The translations under genes were made by a program, and so were the position numbers. A model generated the notes under the pieces. That model saw only the letters and a list, made by a program, of their open reading frames with translations. It was not told the DNA's origin and did no database searches. DNA of 64,000 nucleotides, from assembly GCA_024235595.1 (NCBI GenBank), contig JACKMC010000005.1, positions 212,118 to 276,117 of the forward strand. Reading direction: 5' to 3'. The DNA is from Zoogloeaceae bacterium (GTDB lineage: Bacteria > Pseudomonadota > Gammaproteobacteria > Burkholderiales > Rhodocyclaceae). Position 1 is the first letter of the stretch, and each line of letters begins with the position of its first letter. Positions 1 to 9,279 of the stretch are shown here, one piece after another.

Positions 1-80
1 GAAGCTCGTGTCGGGTGCCGGCCAGCGGCAGTACGGAAGTGCGCAGCGATACACCACGTGGCACCGCCAGCTACACACCT

Positions 81-106
81 CAATGCGGCGAAGGTCGCAA
101 TTCCGG
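81..106 (+). repeat. Degenerate copy of dispersed hairpin repeat
   Basis: This is a weak match to the intergenic element best seen at 56305-56332, with core GCGGCGAAGGTCGCAA. It lies in the 186 bases at the window edge, where I recognise no gene; that edge may hold the tail of an upstream gene. Confidence 0.35.
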
Positions 107-186
107 ACGGGGCCGGGCCGCTGGAGTGGCTCGCGCCACAACGCGGCTATCGGTAGCCGCAGTCGCGATGGTGCGGCAGATGCGGG

Positions 187-1257
187 CTAGACTCTGGAGC
201 AGGCGGGGGCGGAGGAATGATCGGGCGCGGACCCGGCTATCGGGCCGGTCGAGGCCCGCACGATCAACTGCGGCTCGAAGATCGATTCCTGCATGGGCAG
301 TTCGGGGTTCTTCATGCGCTTCAACACGTGGTCAACGGCAACCCGGGCCATCGCCTCCATCGGCTGCCCCACGGTGGTCAGTGTCGGGCTTACATAGTTG
401 CCGAGATAGATCCCGTCGATGCCCATCACCGAGACATCGATCGGAATCCGCTGCGCGCACTGCCTGAAGCCGGCAAGAAGACCAATGGCGATCATGTCGT
501 TCACGCCCACGCAGGCGGTCGCGGGGCTGTCGGAGCTAAGGATGTCGTGGGCGGCCTGGCGGCCGAGTTCCGCCATCTCGCTCTCGGTGTAGTCGGCGTC
601 GACCGCCCCGATATGCACGTCCAGCGTCGCTCCCGCGCGTTCGCAGGCGGCCTTTGCCCCTTCGACGCGGGCGATCCTGTTCATCGACTTTGCGGGCGCA
701 CTGACGAACGCGATATGGCGATGACCCAGCCCGATCAGGTAGTCCACCGCCATCGAGCCGGCGAGCCGGTTGTCGACCGAAACGAAATCCCGCACCAGCC
801 CGTCGCTCACCTGTGCCCGGTCCAGACTCACCGCAGCCAGGCCATCGTCGACCAGCGGCAGCAAGTGCTCGTGTGCCGCCAGCGCCGAACCCAGGATCAC
901 ACCCTTGACCCCCTGCGACATGAATGCCTCGGCGTATTCGCGCTCGCGCTCGGGCTCACGATAGGTGTTGCACAACAGCAACCCGTAGCCCTGCTCCTGC
1001 GCAGCCGCTTCGACCCAGCGCGCCAGAACACCGAAATATGGATTCGCGATCGACGGCACCATGAGCCCGATCATCGGCACATGGCCGGTCTTGAGCCGGC
1101 GCGCCGACTGGTTGGGACGAAATCCCAGGTCCGAGATGGCCAGGCGCACCCGATTCAGGGTTTCCGGCCGCATGCGCCCCTCGCGCCCGTTCAATACGTT
1201 CGATACGGTGCTGACCGACACCCCCGCCCGCGCTGCGACATCCTGAATAGTGCTCAT
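187..1257 (-). CDS. LacI-family transcriptional regulator
   Basis: A 356-residue sugar-responsive DNA-binding regulator. Residues 2-24 (TIQDVAARAGVSVSTVSNVLNG) are the classic LacI helix-turn-helix and hinge start. Residues about 60-335 form the periplasmic-binding-protein-like effector domain. An AAGGAG lies 10 bases before the ATG. It is downstream of the SMP-30 gene on the same strand, and across the divergent region are alginate lyase and KDG kinase, so it probably represses this uronate cluster by binding the two operators at 2494-2529. The effector is unknown; an alginate oligomer or KDG-related sugar is inferred. About 20 C-terminal residues run past the usual family end. Confidence 0.93.
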   Translation of the reverse strand: MSTIQDVAARAGVSVSTVSNVLNGREGRMRPETLNRVRLAISDLGFRPNQSARRLKTGHVPMIGLMVPSIANPYFGVLARWVEAAAQEQGYGLLLCNTYREPEREREYAEAFMSQGVKGVILGSALAAHEHLLPLVDDGLAAVSLDRAQVSDGLVRDFVSVDNRLAGSMAVDYLIGLGHRHIAFVSAPAKSMNRIARVEGAKAACERAGATLDVHIGAVDADYTESEMAELGRQAAHDILSSDSPATACVGVNDMIAIGLLAGFRQCAQRIPIDVSVMGIDGIYLGNYVSPTLTTVGQPMEAMARVAVDHVLKRMKNPELPMQESIFEPQLIVRASTGPIAGSAPDHSSAPACSRV

Positions 1258-1437
1258 CGATTTCGAACTCCTTGGAGGGTTTCTCGGTGCAAGCCTGCCG
1301 GTCGCAACAATTTCTCATCGAGCCCCGACGGCGAGCTCGCGGGGCTGCCGACCAGCGGCTGCTGCGCCCGATACCCGTGCCCGCGCCACGCCTTTGGCAT
1401 TAGCATATTCTAACGTATCTCTGCGAGGGCATTTTCG

Positions 1438-2355
1438 TCATGGTTCTCGCCTGCGCCCAAATGCCGGTTCGGGCAGCCCGGCCACGCCTGCGTACAGCCG
1501 TACCACGGCACCTGCGAGGGCGGCGTCGTACCCCGGGACCGGCACCGCGGGCCGGATCGAGGTGACATGGAGTTGATCCAGATCGGGCCCGCCGAAGGCG
1601 CACATCGACGGTTTGGCGAAAGGCACTCGCAATTGCCGGTCTAGCACGCCATCGGGCGTAAAACGCAGCACCATCCCACCGTCGTTGGCACAGATCCAGT
1701 AGCCGCCCTCCGCATCCACCGCGGCTCCGTCGGGACGACCCGGATGAACTCGCATGTCGATGAACTCCCTGCGGCCGGACAGGCGGCCCTGCGGGTCGAG
1801 ATCGAATGCCCACACCCGTCGTACCGTCGGGTGCGAATCGGAAAGATAGAGTCGGTCCCCGGTGGGCGAAAAGGCGAGACCGTTGCCGGTGACGAGGCCC
1901 GCGAGCCGCGGCCTCAGCTCCGCGTCGATACTCAAGCTGTGCAAGACGCCGTCCGCCAGCGCGAGCGACATGTCGTGCACCATGCTCGACACCCAGAAGC
2001 GGCCATCGTGATCGCAGCGCCCGTCGTTGAATCGCATGCCGCTGTGCTTGTGCGAGGCGGCGGCAAGCAGGCGTGAGCCGATTCGCCCCGCGGGGCCGGG
2101 CCGGAGATGGAACACCCCGCTCTCCATGGCGGTCACGAGGCCGCCCGCGCAGTGCAGGGCGATCGACGCGGGTCGTTCCGGCGTCGTCCAGTCGCGCGTC
2201 CGGCCGCTGGTGTAATCGTGCCGGTAAAGGCGATATCCGTCGATGTCGACCCACCACAGGGCTTGCTCCTCGACACACCACAGGGGACTCTCGCCGACCG
2301 CACAGGGCGGGGCGTCGAGCACCTCGAAGGCGGGCGTCTCAATGGCCGCTGGCAT
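1438..2355 (-). CDS. SMP-30/gluconolactonase-family hydrolase
   Basis: A 305-residue six-bladed beta-propeller lactonase. The SMP-30 metal ligands are visible: E22 in GESPLW, N158 in GNGLAFSP and D209 in RPDGAAVD; N110 in RFNDGR matches the substrate-contact position. These enzymes open sugar-acid lactones, so a role in a uronate or aldonate pathway fits the neighbouring alginate lyase and KDG kinase. The frame stays open for 35 more codons upstream (Arg/Pro-rich, not family-like), so I start at MPAAIETP although the ribosome-binding site is weak. It precedes lacI on the same strand and may be co-transcribed with it. Confidence 0.88.
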   Translation of the reverse strand: MPAAIETPAFEVLDAPPCAVGESPLWCVEEQALWWVDIDGYRLYRHDYTSGRTRDWTTPERPASIALHCAGGLVTAMESGVFHLRPGPAGRIGSRLLAAASHKHSGMRFNDGRCDHDGRFWVSSMVHDMSLALADGVLHSLSIDAELRPRLAGLVTGNGLAFSPTGDRLYLSDSHPTVRRVWAFDLDPQGRLSGRREFIDMRVHPGRPDGAAVDAEGGYWICANDGGMVLRFTPDGVLDRQLRVPFAKPSMCAFGGPDLDQLHVTSIRPAVPVPGYDAALAGAVVRLYAGVAGLPEPAFGRRREP

Positions 2356-2493
2356 CAGCCTGCTTCGCTGCGCACGGCGCGGTCGCGCGCGGCTTGCCGC
2401 ATGGGGCCTCGAGGCGACAGGTGGCGGGCGGCGTTGAAGGGGCGACTGCAAGGCGTGCACGTGGTCATGGGTCAGCCTCCGGAAAATTGTTTG

Positions 2494-2529
2494 TGTATCG
2501 GTTTACAAACTCGATACTGTAACGATACA
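2494..2529. promoter_or_regulatory. Two LacI-type operator half-palindromes
   Basis: TGTATCGGTTTACA (2494-2507) and TGTAACGATACA (2518-2529) are near-palindromes with a central CG step, as LacI-family proteins prefer. Both read TGTA...TACA or TTTACA, and they lie 10 bases apart in the divergent region between the SMP-30 and alginate lyase genes. They could repress both directions. Binding by the 187-1257 regulator is inferred. Confidence 0.6.
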
Positions 2530-2590
2530 CTAAATAAAACCAATGTGCGCTCCCAATCGTTTCGGAAAGCACGACCATGAAGGAGACAAC

Positions 2591-3931
2591 ATGCAAGCTC
2601 GTTCTGCGCTCGCCGCGCCGGAATCCGTCCATCGACCAGCTTCGGGCCGCATCGTATCGGGCACTTGCGCGCGCTTCGGATGGGCATCGAGCGGCCTCAG
2701 GCTCGGTCGCCTCGCGGCGGTGCTTGCCTGCGCAGCGATGGCGCAACCGGCCGCTGCGAATCCCTTCGATGCGGCCGTGCTGCGCGACACCCGGGCATCG
2801 TTCATCGACGTGGCCTCGCGTACCAGGCTGCTGCAAACGAGCAAGGGCGACGCACTGCTCGCCGCCAGTCTTCCGAAAGTGAGCGATTGCGCCAATGCCG
2901 AGCCGGTGTTGCCACCCGAGGGGCCGATGGTCATCCCGCCGCGCTACGCCAGTGGCAACCACGGCCCGGTGAATCCGGCCTACGAGACGACGGTGAAGCT
3001 CTACCGCGACTTCGAGAATACCGCCGCCAGCCTGGGCAACCTCTACGTCGCCACGGGTGAGGCCGGGTATGCGGCTTGCCTGCTGACTCATCTGGGTCGC
3101 TGGGCCGACGCCAACGCACTGACCGGCTACACGGTCAGCACCGCGCCCGGTGTATCGAACCAGCCCTGGTACCAGGCCGAATGGTCCGCCTCGGCGGCCG
3201 CGCTGGCGCTCTCGCAAGTGGTCCGCGAGCCGTCGCTCGAGCCGGCCGCGGTGGACAGGGTCATCGCCTGGCTGCACCGTGTATCGCTCAAGCAAACGAG
3301 CTATCCGGGCGGCGAGAATACCTGCTGCAACAACCACGCATACTGGCGCGGCCTGCATGCCACCATGGTCGGTGTGCTCGCAAACGACCAGGAGTTGTTC
3401 CGCTGGGGGCTGGGCCGTTACGCGCTGGCGATCGACCAGATCTCCGAAGACGGCAGCCTGCCGCTCGAGGTCGCCCGCCATGAACAGGCGCTTCACTATC
3501 AGAACTACGCGCTGTTGCCGCTTATGGTGATTGCCGAAATAGCGGCCCAGCAAGGCATCGACCTGTATGGCTACAAGGCCAATGGCCGCGATCTGCACGC
3601 CGCGGTCGGCTACCTTGAGCGTACCCTGCCTGCTGCCCGCGACAGCGAGCGCGTCGATGGCAAGGCAAAACTCGATCTGAGGGCGTTTGCGCCGGGGCGG
3701 GGCGATCAGGCATGGGCCGAGATCTACCGTGCCCGTTTCGGCCGCGATCCGCTCGGTCTGCTGTCGCGCCCGGTTTTCAACGCTCGCACGGGTGGCGGTG
3801 CAACGCTGCTCTGGTACACGCCGGCGACCGCGGCCCAGGCGCGGCTCGCACCCTCATCGGCGCGAGCCGCGCCGCGTGAGCGGAACATGGCTCTCGCGAA
3901 GACCCAGGCCCACGCCGACTCTTCCCATTGA
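2591..3931 (+). CDS. algL: Alginate lyase, PL5 family
   Basis: A 446-residue exported mannuronate-type alginate lyase. The PL5 catalytic set is present with correct spacing: N248-H249 in CCNNHAYW, R296 in VARHEQA and Y303 in LHYQNYA. The R-to-Y spacing of seven equals that of Pseudomonas AlgL. A hydrophobic stretch (residues about 39-56) ending PAAA before NPF looks like a signal peptide, with an unusually long n-region of about 38 residues. The ATG follows AAGGAG by six bases. No alginate biosynthesis genes are near, and the partner is KDG kinase, so this copy is probably catabolic. The last about 40 residues are low-complexity and Ala/Arg-rich. Confidence 0.9.
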   Translation: MQARSALAAPESVHRPASGRIVSGTCARFGWASSGLRLGRLAAVLACAAMAQPAAANPFDAAVLRDTRASFIDVASRTRLLQTSKGDALLAASLPKVSDCANAEPVLPPEGPMVIPPRYASGNHGPVNPAYETTVKLYRDFENTAASLGNLYVATGEAGYAACLLTHLGRWADANALTGYTVSTAPGVSNQPWYQAEWSASAAALALSQVVREPSLEPAAVDRVIAWLHRVSLKQTSYPGGENTCCNNHAYWRGLHATMVGVLANDQELFRWGLGRYALAIDQISEDGSLPLEVARHEQALHYQNYALLPLMVIAEIAAQQGIDLYGYKANGRDLHAAVGYLERTLPAARDSERVDGKAKLDLRAFAPGRGDQAWAEIYRARFGRDPLGLLSRPVFNARTGGGATLLWYTPATAAQARLAPSSARAAPRERNMALAKTQAHADSSH

Positions 3932-4046
3932 TCGGATAGCGTTGACGACCACGGCACGGCCAATCGACGAAGCTGCGCAGCCACTCGGGCATGCGCATCC
4001 ACGAACTCAACCTGCGTCACTCGTGACGCGCAAAAAGGATTCCGCA

Positions 4047-5009
4047 ATGACCGCGAATCAAACACCTGCCCTCGATGTAGTCACCGTGGGCGAAGCGATG
4101 GCGCTGTTCATCGCCGGGCAGCCGGGGGCCTTGTCCCGGGTCGAGAACTTCAAGCGCGTGACCGCGGGCGCGGAGCTGAACGTCGCCGTCGGCCTGAGTC
4201 GACTGGGGCACCGGGTCGGATACATCAGCCGGCTCGGGCGCGACAGTCTGGGCGAGAACCTGCTCGAGTTCATGGACGCGGAGGGCATCGACTGCAGCCG
4301 GGTCGTGATCGACGACACCAGCCCCACCGGCTTCATGCTCAAGTCGCTGGTAACCGACGGCAGCGACCCCGCAGTCGAGTATTTCCGCAGGGGTTCGGCG
4401 GCCAGCCGCCTGAGTACGGCCGACAACGACATCGAATACTGCGCCGCGTCGCGCCACCTGCACCTCACCGGCATCAGCCCGGCACTGTCGCAAAGCGCAC
4501 GCGAACTGGTATTCCAGTTGGCGGTTCAGGCCAGGGCGGCCGGTCGCCGCGTCTCGTTCGATCCCAACCTGCGGCCGCGCCTGTGGCCTTCGCGCGAGGT
4601 CATGATCGCCACCCTCAACGAGATCGCCACGCATGCCGACGTTGTGATGCCGGGGCTCGCCGAAGGCCAGTTGCTGACCGGATGTGAGAGCGCGCAGGAT
4701 ATCGCCAGCTTCTATCTCGAGCGCGGCGCCTCACAAGTGGTCATCAAGCTTGGACCCAAGGGTGCGTACTTCGCCGGCCCCGAGGGCCGCGGCACGGTGG
4801 CGGGGCTGAGCGTGCCGAAGGTCGTCGATACTGTGGGCGCGGGCGACGGCTTTGCCGTTGGGGTGATCAGCGCACTCCTCGAGGGCCTCTCGCTGGAAGC
4901 CGCGGCGGCGCGCGGCAACGCGATCGGTGCGCGCGTGGTGCAGTTCCCGGGAGATTGCGATGGCCTTCCCGATCGGGTCCAGCTCGAAGAGGCGATGCGC
5001 TCGAGATAG
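4047..5009 (+). CDS. kdgK: 2-dehydro-3-deoxygluconokinase (PfkB family)
   Basis: A 320-residue sugar kinase. The N-terminus VVTVGEAMALF and the C-terminal PfkB signature DTVGAGDGFAVG are clear; D267 is the catalytic base. Length and motifs match KDG kinases, which make 2-keto-3-deoxy-6-phosphogluconate from the KDG released during alginate breakdown. AAAGGA sits seven bases before the ATG. It follows the alginate lyase by 115 bases on the same strand, with no KDG aldolase or DEH reductase in view. The exact sugar is inferred from context; a general ribokinase-type activity cannot be excluded. Confidence 0.87.
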   Translation: MTANQTPALDVVTVGEAMALFIAGQPGALSRVENFKRVTAGAELNVAVGLSRLGHRVGYISRLGRDSLGENLLEFMDAEGIDCSRVVIDDTSPTGFMLKSLVTDGSDPAVEYFRRGSAASRLSTADNDIEYCAASRHLHLTGISPALSQSARELVFQLAVQARAAGRRVSFDPNLRPRLWPSREVMIATLNEIATHADVVMPGLAEGQLLTGCESAQDIASFYLERGASQVVIKLGPKGAYFAGPEGRGTVAGLSVPKVVDTVGAGDGFAVGVISALLEGLSLEAAAARGNAIGARVVQFPGDCDGLPDRVQLEEAMRSR

Positions 5010-5117
5010 CGCTGAAGGCAACGCCCTGCACAGCGCTGGCTGTGACCACAGGGGCCTCCCAGCCTCTGGAAACCCCGTGACGGGGCGTGTGATCGGAGCT
5101 GCCGTGCGTCCCTCAAC

Positions 5118-5150
5118 GCAGCGACCGCCGGCGCTGGCGGTGGTCGCTGC
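5118..5150 (+). terminator. Hairpin downstream of kdgK
   Basis: GCAGCGACC (5118-5126) pairs perfectly with GGTCGCTGC (5142-5150), and the loop itself is GC-rich and can pair further. No T-tract follows, so it may be an RNA-stabilising stem or a weak terminator. Confidence 0.45.
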
Positions 5151-5379
5151 ATGATCGAATTCGCATGCGCTTCTCGAGGGCCGACCCCTGGGGTGTGTGA
5201 GGGTTGCCCGCAGCTTGCGCAAGGACATCCGCGCGGCAGGCGATCGAGACCGGTGCGCGGCCATGGCGCTGCGCCAGACTACTCGGTGTCGCCTCTTGTG
5301 GGGGCATTCCGGTCAACGCCCGACGGAGCAGGATTGCCTGTGCCGCAAGGCGATTGACGACACCTGGGTGAATTCCCTA

Positions 5380-5409
5380 TTGACTCGATGGCGTTGTGCA
5401 GTGCACAAT
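5380..5409 (+). promoter_or_regulatory. Promoter with 15-bp palindromic operator
   Basis: TTGACT (5380-5385) is followed after 18 bases by CACAAT (5404-5409). The perfect odd palindrome TTGTGCA-G-TGCACAA (5394-5408) covers the spacer end and the -10 region, a classic repressor position. The likely target is the SulP-UspA operon. The regulator is unknown. Confidence 0.45.
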
Positions 5410-5720
5410 AAATCGCTTGTGCAAGGTGCCGCTGCACGCCTTGCTCCGGGTCGATCGCCACGCAGGAGGCCCGTTCGTTTTGCCGTGCGTGGCTTGCAGC
5501 CCGGCGGCCATCGTGGTCTATTCCTGCAGCGTGATTGCTTCTTCGCGGTAGCACCCACCTGATCCACGCCTTGCGCCAGCAGGCCTGCAGGCTTTCCGCC
5601 ATTCTCGTGGATGACTCAGGCGGGCAACCGCTTGCGCTTCATCCGTCCGTTCGTTCCAGCGGGCATCGTGCTCTCCCACTTCCATTTGGCTCGGCCATCG
5701 CGGTCGACATACCGATAACC

Positions 5721-7202
5721 ATGTCGCTACACAGACTCCAGCAGGACTGGCTTTCGAACGTCCGCAACGATCTGCTCGCAGGTCTCGTCGTCGCTCTGGC
5801 CCTGATTCCCGAGGCGATCGCCTTTTCCATCATCGCGGGTGTGGATCCCAAGGTCGGCCTCTATGCCTCGTTCTCGATCGCCACGCTGACCGCTTTCTTC
5901 GGCGGCCGGCCGGGGATGATCTCGGCCGCCACCGGCGCCATGGCGCTGGTCATCGTCACCCTGGTGAAGACGCACGGCCTCGACTACCTGCTGGCCGCCA
6001 CGGTGCTGACCGGATTGCTGCAGATCCTTGCCGGGTGGTTGAAGCTGGGGCAGTTGATGCGCTTCGTGTCGCGCTCGGTGGTTACCGGCTTCGTCAACGC
6101 GCTGGCGATCCTCATCTTCATGGCGCAGCTACCAGAGCTGATCGACGTCACCTGGCATGTCTATGCGATGACGGCGGCCGGGCTGGCCATCATCTACGGC
6201 TTCCCCTACATCACCCGCGCTGTGCCGTCTCCGCTGGTGACCATAGTCTTGCTGACCGCGGTGTCGATCGCGCTCGGCCTCGACATCCGCACGGTCGGCG
6301 ACATGGGCCAGCTGCCGGACAGCCTGCCATCCTTCCTGATGCCGAACGTGCCTTTCAACCTGGAGACACTGCAGATCATCCTGCCGTACTCGCTGACGCT
6401 GATGGTGGTCGGTCTGCTCGAATCGCTGATGACCGCCACCATCGTCGATGACCTCACCGACACCAAGAGCGACAAGAGCCAGGAATGCGTCGGCCAGGGC
6501 ATCGCCAACATCGCTACCGGATTCATTGGCGGCATGGCTGGCTGCGCGATGATCGGCCAATCGGTGATCAACGTGAAGTCTGGCGGCCGGGGCCGGCTGT
6601 CGACCCTCGTGGCGGGTGTGGTGCTGCTGATCCTGGTGGTCTTTCTGGGCGACTGGGTCAGGCAGATCCCGATGGCGGCACTGGTGGCGGTGATGATCAT
6701 GGTGTCGATCGGCACCTTCAACTGGGGCTCCATTACCAAGCTGCGCGAGCACCCGAAGAGTTCCAGCGTGGTGATGATCGCTACCGTGGCCGTCACCGTG
6801 GCGACCCACGACCTTGCCAAGGGCGTGCTCACCGGGGTGTTGCTGTCGGGCTTCTTCTTCGCCCACAAGGTCGGGCAGATCCTGCGCATCGGCTCGCGTA
6901 CCGAGGACGATGGCAACAGCCGCAGCTACCAGGTGAGCGGCCAGGTGTTCTTCGCCTCGGCCGAACGTTTCGCCAACGCCTTCGACTACAAGGAGGTGCT
7001 CGACAAGGTCCGTATCGATGTGAGCAGGGCCCATTTCTGGGACATCACGGCGATCAGCGCGCTGGACAAGGTGGTGCACAAGTTCCGCCGCGAAGGCACC
7101 GAGGTCGAGGTCATCGGGCTGAACGAAGCGAGCGCCACGATGGTGGACAAGTTCGGTGTCCACGACAAGGACGGCGGCGACGACGTGCTGCTGGGCCACT
7201 GA
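5721..7202 (+). CDS. SulP-family anion transporter with STAS domain
   Basis: A 493-residue inner-membrane transporter of the SulP/SLC26 family. About ten or more hydrophobic segments occupy residues about 20-395, including the conserved GLYASF and ATGAMALV stretches. A STAS domain (about 405-485) includes DITAISALDKVV. The substrate may be sulfate, bicarbonate or a carboxylate; the sequence does not decide. The frame is open upstream to 5535, but that part is not family-like, so I start at MSLHRLQQDW. It is followed after 11 bases by a universal stress protein, a pairing seen for several SulP genes. Confidence 0.9.
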   Translation: MSLHRLQQDWLSNVRNDLLAGLVVALALIPEAIAFSIIAGVDPKVGLYASFSIATLTAFFGGRPGMISAATGAMALVIVTLVKTHGLDYLLAATVLTGLLQILAGWLKLGQLMRFVSRSVVTGFVNALAILIFMAQLPELIDVTWHVYAMTAAGLAIIYGFPYITRAVPSPLVTIVLLTAVSIALGLDIRTVGDMGQLPDSLPSFLMPNVPFNLETLQIILPYSLTLMVVGLLESLMTATIVDDLTDTKSDKSQECVGQGIANIATGFIGGMAGCAMIGQSVINVKSGGRGRLSTLVAGVVLLILVVFLGDWVRQIPMAALVAVMIMVSIGTFNWGSITKLREHPKSSSVVMIATVAVTVATHDLAKGVLTGVLLSGFFFAHKVGQILRIGSRTEDDGNSRSYQVSGQVFFASAERFANAFDYKEVLDKVRIDVSRAHFWDITAISALDKVVHKFRREGTEVEVIGLNEASATMVDKFGVHDKDGGDDVLLGH

Positions 7203-7213
7203 GGAGAACGCAC

Positions 7214-8077
7214 ATGAATATCGACCGCAAGATTCTCGCCTGCGTGGATAACACGCCGATGGCCGAAGTGGTGACCGACTATGCAAGCTGGGCGGCACGT
7301 CGCCTCGATGCGCCAGTGGAACTGCTGCATGTGCTCGAGCGTCACGTCGAGCTCTCCCGCGATCAGGACCACAGCGGCTCGATCGGCCTCGACGCCCAGG
7401 AGAAACTCATGGACCGGCTCACCCAGGAGGATGCCGAGCGCACCCGCAGCGCCCGCGAGCAAGGCCGCGTCCTGCTCTCCGTACTGCGCGAACGGGCGAT
7501 CCGGGGCGGCGCGGCGATCGTCGACAGCCGCCTGCGCCACGGCGATATCGAGGAGACGCTGGCCGAGCAGCAGGAAGGAAGCCGCCTGCTGATAATCGGC
7601 CGCAACGCCCGTCCGAAACCCGATGCCAGGGCTGGCCTCGGCAAACACCTGGAGTGGGTGGTGCGTTCCGCTACCCGCCCAGTGCTGCTGGTGACCGAAG
7701 CATTTCGGGAGCCGAAGCGCGTGTTGTTCGCTTTTGACGGTAGCAGCGTGACCCGCAAGGGCGTCGATATGCTCGCCGCCAGCCCATTGCTGCGTGGCCT
7801 GCAACTGCAATTGCTGACCGCGGGCGAGTCCGGCACCGCGGACAGCAGGTCACTCGACGCTGCGGTTTCGACATTGTCGGCCAGCGGCATCGAAGCCAGC
7901 GCCAGCGTTCGGCCCGGCTCACCGAAAGAGGTCATCGCCGGCGCGCTCGCCGAAGGCGGCATCGACATGCTGGTGATGGGGGCGTACAGCCATTCACCGC
8001 TGCGAAATCTCTTTTTCGGCAGCAAGACGACGGAAATGCTCAAAGCGACTTGCGTGCCGACCCTGTTGCTGCGCTGA
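7214..8077 (+). CDS. Tandem universal stress protein (UspA)
   Basis: A 287-residue cytoplasmic protein with two Usp domains: about 4-155 and 165-287. The second carries the ATP-binding pattern in GAYSHSPLRNLFFGSKT followed by the strand PTLLLR. The first has IGRNARP followed by a diverged loop, so only the second half may bind nucleotide. GAGGAG lies just before the ATG, and the gap from the SulP gene is 11 bases, so the two are co-transcribed. A regulatory role on the transporter's STAS domain is inferred, not shown. Confidence 0.9.
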   Translation: MNIDRKILACVDNTPMAEVVTDYASWAARRLDAPVELLHVLERHVELSRDQDHSGSIGLDAQEKLMDRLTQEDAERTRSAREQGRVLLSVLRERAIRGGAAIVDSRLRHGDIEETLAEQQEGSRLLIIGRNARPKPDARAGLGKHLEWVVRSATRPVLLVTEAFREPKRVLFAFDGSSVTRKGVDMLAASPLLRGLQLQLLTAGESGTADSRSLDAAVSTLSASGIEASASVRPGSPKEVIAGALAEGGIDMLVMGAYSHSPLRNLFFGSKTTEMLKATCVPTLLLR

Positions 8078-8163
8078 GAGTGTCCCGGGGGGCGGCCGAA
8101 TTCGCGGCAGGCATCGCATCCCGATCGAGGCGCGGCCGCGGTCGGCCGCTCGTGCCGTTTCTC

Positions 8164-8202
8164 GCAGCGCTGCCGGCCCGACCTGCGAGGCGGCAGCGCT
8201 GC
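8164..8202. terminator. Inverted repeat between convergent genes
   Basis: GCAGCGCTGCC (8164-8174) and GGCAGCGCTGC (8192-8202) pair perfectly over 11 bases with a 17-base loop, between the ends of the usp gene and the 8210-8788 gene. Its position suits a bidirectional terminator, though T-tracts are absent. Confidence 0.45.
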
Positions 8203-8209
8203 CGATGCT

Positions 8210-8788
8210 TCAGAGCGGCTTGCGGATGGTCATCGCGCCCCGGATCTGGCCCACGCTGTAACCCACCGCCTTGTCATCGGGGTAGAGCTCGGCCAGCTTG
8301 GCCTTCACTGCAGGGCTGATATCGGCGCTGCTGCCGTGACATTCGAGGCACAGCGGCTGCGTCGGCAAGGCCTTCATGTAACGGTAGGACTTGCTGTCGC
8401 CCTCGGTCACGAGTTCGGCTTTTTCGAGCTTCGCGGGGCTCTCGCCCGCGGCAGCGCGACGGTCGAAGTCCTCCAGCGCTGCCTGTTCCCAAGCGTCGGG
8501 AACAGCCTTCGGGTTACGGTTCTTGAGACTCACCCGACGGATCTTCCAGCCTGTCTTTTCGGAGGCGGCCTTTGCCATCTCGGGCGCCTTCTCGCGGCAA
8601 ACCACCATCGCCCCTTCGGGCCCGCCTTTTTCGATCTCGGCCTTGAGCACCGCCAGCAGCTTCGGCGGGATGCTCGACGCGACGCCGCGGGCTTCGTCTA
8701 GCAGGGCGGCTTCGTCGGACGCGAATGCGGGCGCCGCGGCGAGTGCGATCATGGCCGATGCGAAGGTGCGCAGGATCGGGTGTTTCAT
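8210..8788 (-). CDS. DUF3365 periplasmic haem-binding-type protein
   Basis: A 192-residue exported protein of the Tll0287-like/DUF3365 family. A signal peptide spans residues 1-23 (cleavage after AFA). A single c-type haem motif, CLECH, is at 147-151. The pattern GWKIRRVSLKNRNPKAVPDAWE, read here in two parts around residue 90, is typical of the family, which is often found as a redox or ligand sensor input domain. Here it is a stand-alone protein with no kinase partner. The ATG follows GGGGAAAGACG. It lies convergent to the usp gene. Confidence 0.8.
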   Translation of the reverse strand: MKHPILRTFASAMIALAAAPAFASDEAALLDEARGVASSIPPKLLAVLKAEIEKGGPEGAMVVCREKAPEMAKAASEKTGWKIRRVSLKNRNPKAVPDAWEQAALEDFDRRAAAGESPAKLEKAELVTEGDSKSYRYMKALPTQPLCLECHGSSADISPAVKAKLAELYPDDKAVGYSVGQIRGAMTIRKPL

Positions 8789-8904
8789 CGTCTTTCCCCT
8801 TGCTGGATGGAATATAAGTGAATGATTATGCACTACGCAGCGTAATCGGACCAGCCCCTATCTGAGTGAGCATGTCCGCCCGGCGACTCCCGAGCCGCGA
8901 GCGG

Positions 8905-9175
8905 CAGGCGCCAAGGCATCCGGGCGCTGGTCGCATGCCACTCGATCATTTTGAGCGAGTTCGAATGGCCGAGCGAATCTGCTCGTCATCGTAGCGGTGT
9001 TCGCTCCCGACCGGGCACTTTATCCGTACAACGCAGGTTTGCGCGCAAGCGGACCCCGGGCTGTCGGCGCCAGGCGATGCCGCGCGCGAGGTCGAACTCA
9101 TCGCTTGCCATGGCCTGCGCCGGGCAGGCATTTCAAAAGCGCATCGCCATCATCGTCGTGCCGGAGCAAGCCGCT
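8905..9175 (-). pseudogene. Decayed 3' end of 4Fe-4S protein gene
   Basis: Read on the minus strand in three frames this gives ACPAQAMASDEFDLARGIAWRR, then CVVRIKCPVGSEHRYDDEQIR, then GHSNSLKMIEW. All match, in order, the C-terminus of the intact protein at 20413-21144 (ACPAAAMSDGDFDLERCIAYRR, CVARIACPVGTQHRYDDEQIR, GYSNSLKMIER). At least two frameshifts separate the pieces, and nothing upstream of about 9175 is recognisable. It is a dead partial paralogue. Between 8789 and 9279 I see no other gene. Confidence 0.8.
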
Positions 9176-9279
9176 ACCCGTAGCGGCCATGCTTGCGGGT
9201 CGACGCCTGCAAACTGCAAATGCGCTGAGCGGCCGACGCCCACCGCAAGCAAGCGTCGCCTGGCGATTGCGAAATCGCA

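Larger units (their letters stand above)
5010..5720. other. Long non-coding interval
   Basis: No ORF here resembles a protein. It holds a strong hairpin just past kdgK (5118-5150) and a promoter with an overlapping palindrome (5380-5409) about 310 bases before the SulP start. A long 5' leader or an unrecognised small RNA is possible. Confidence 0.5.
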
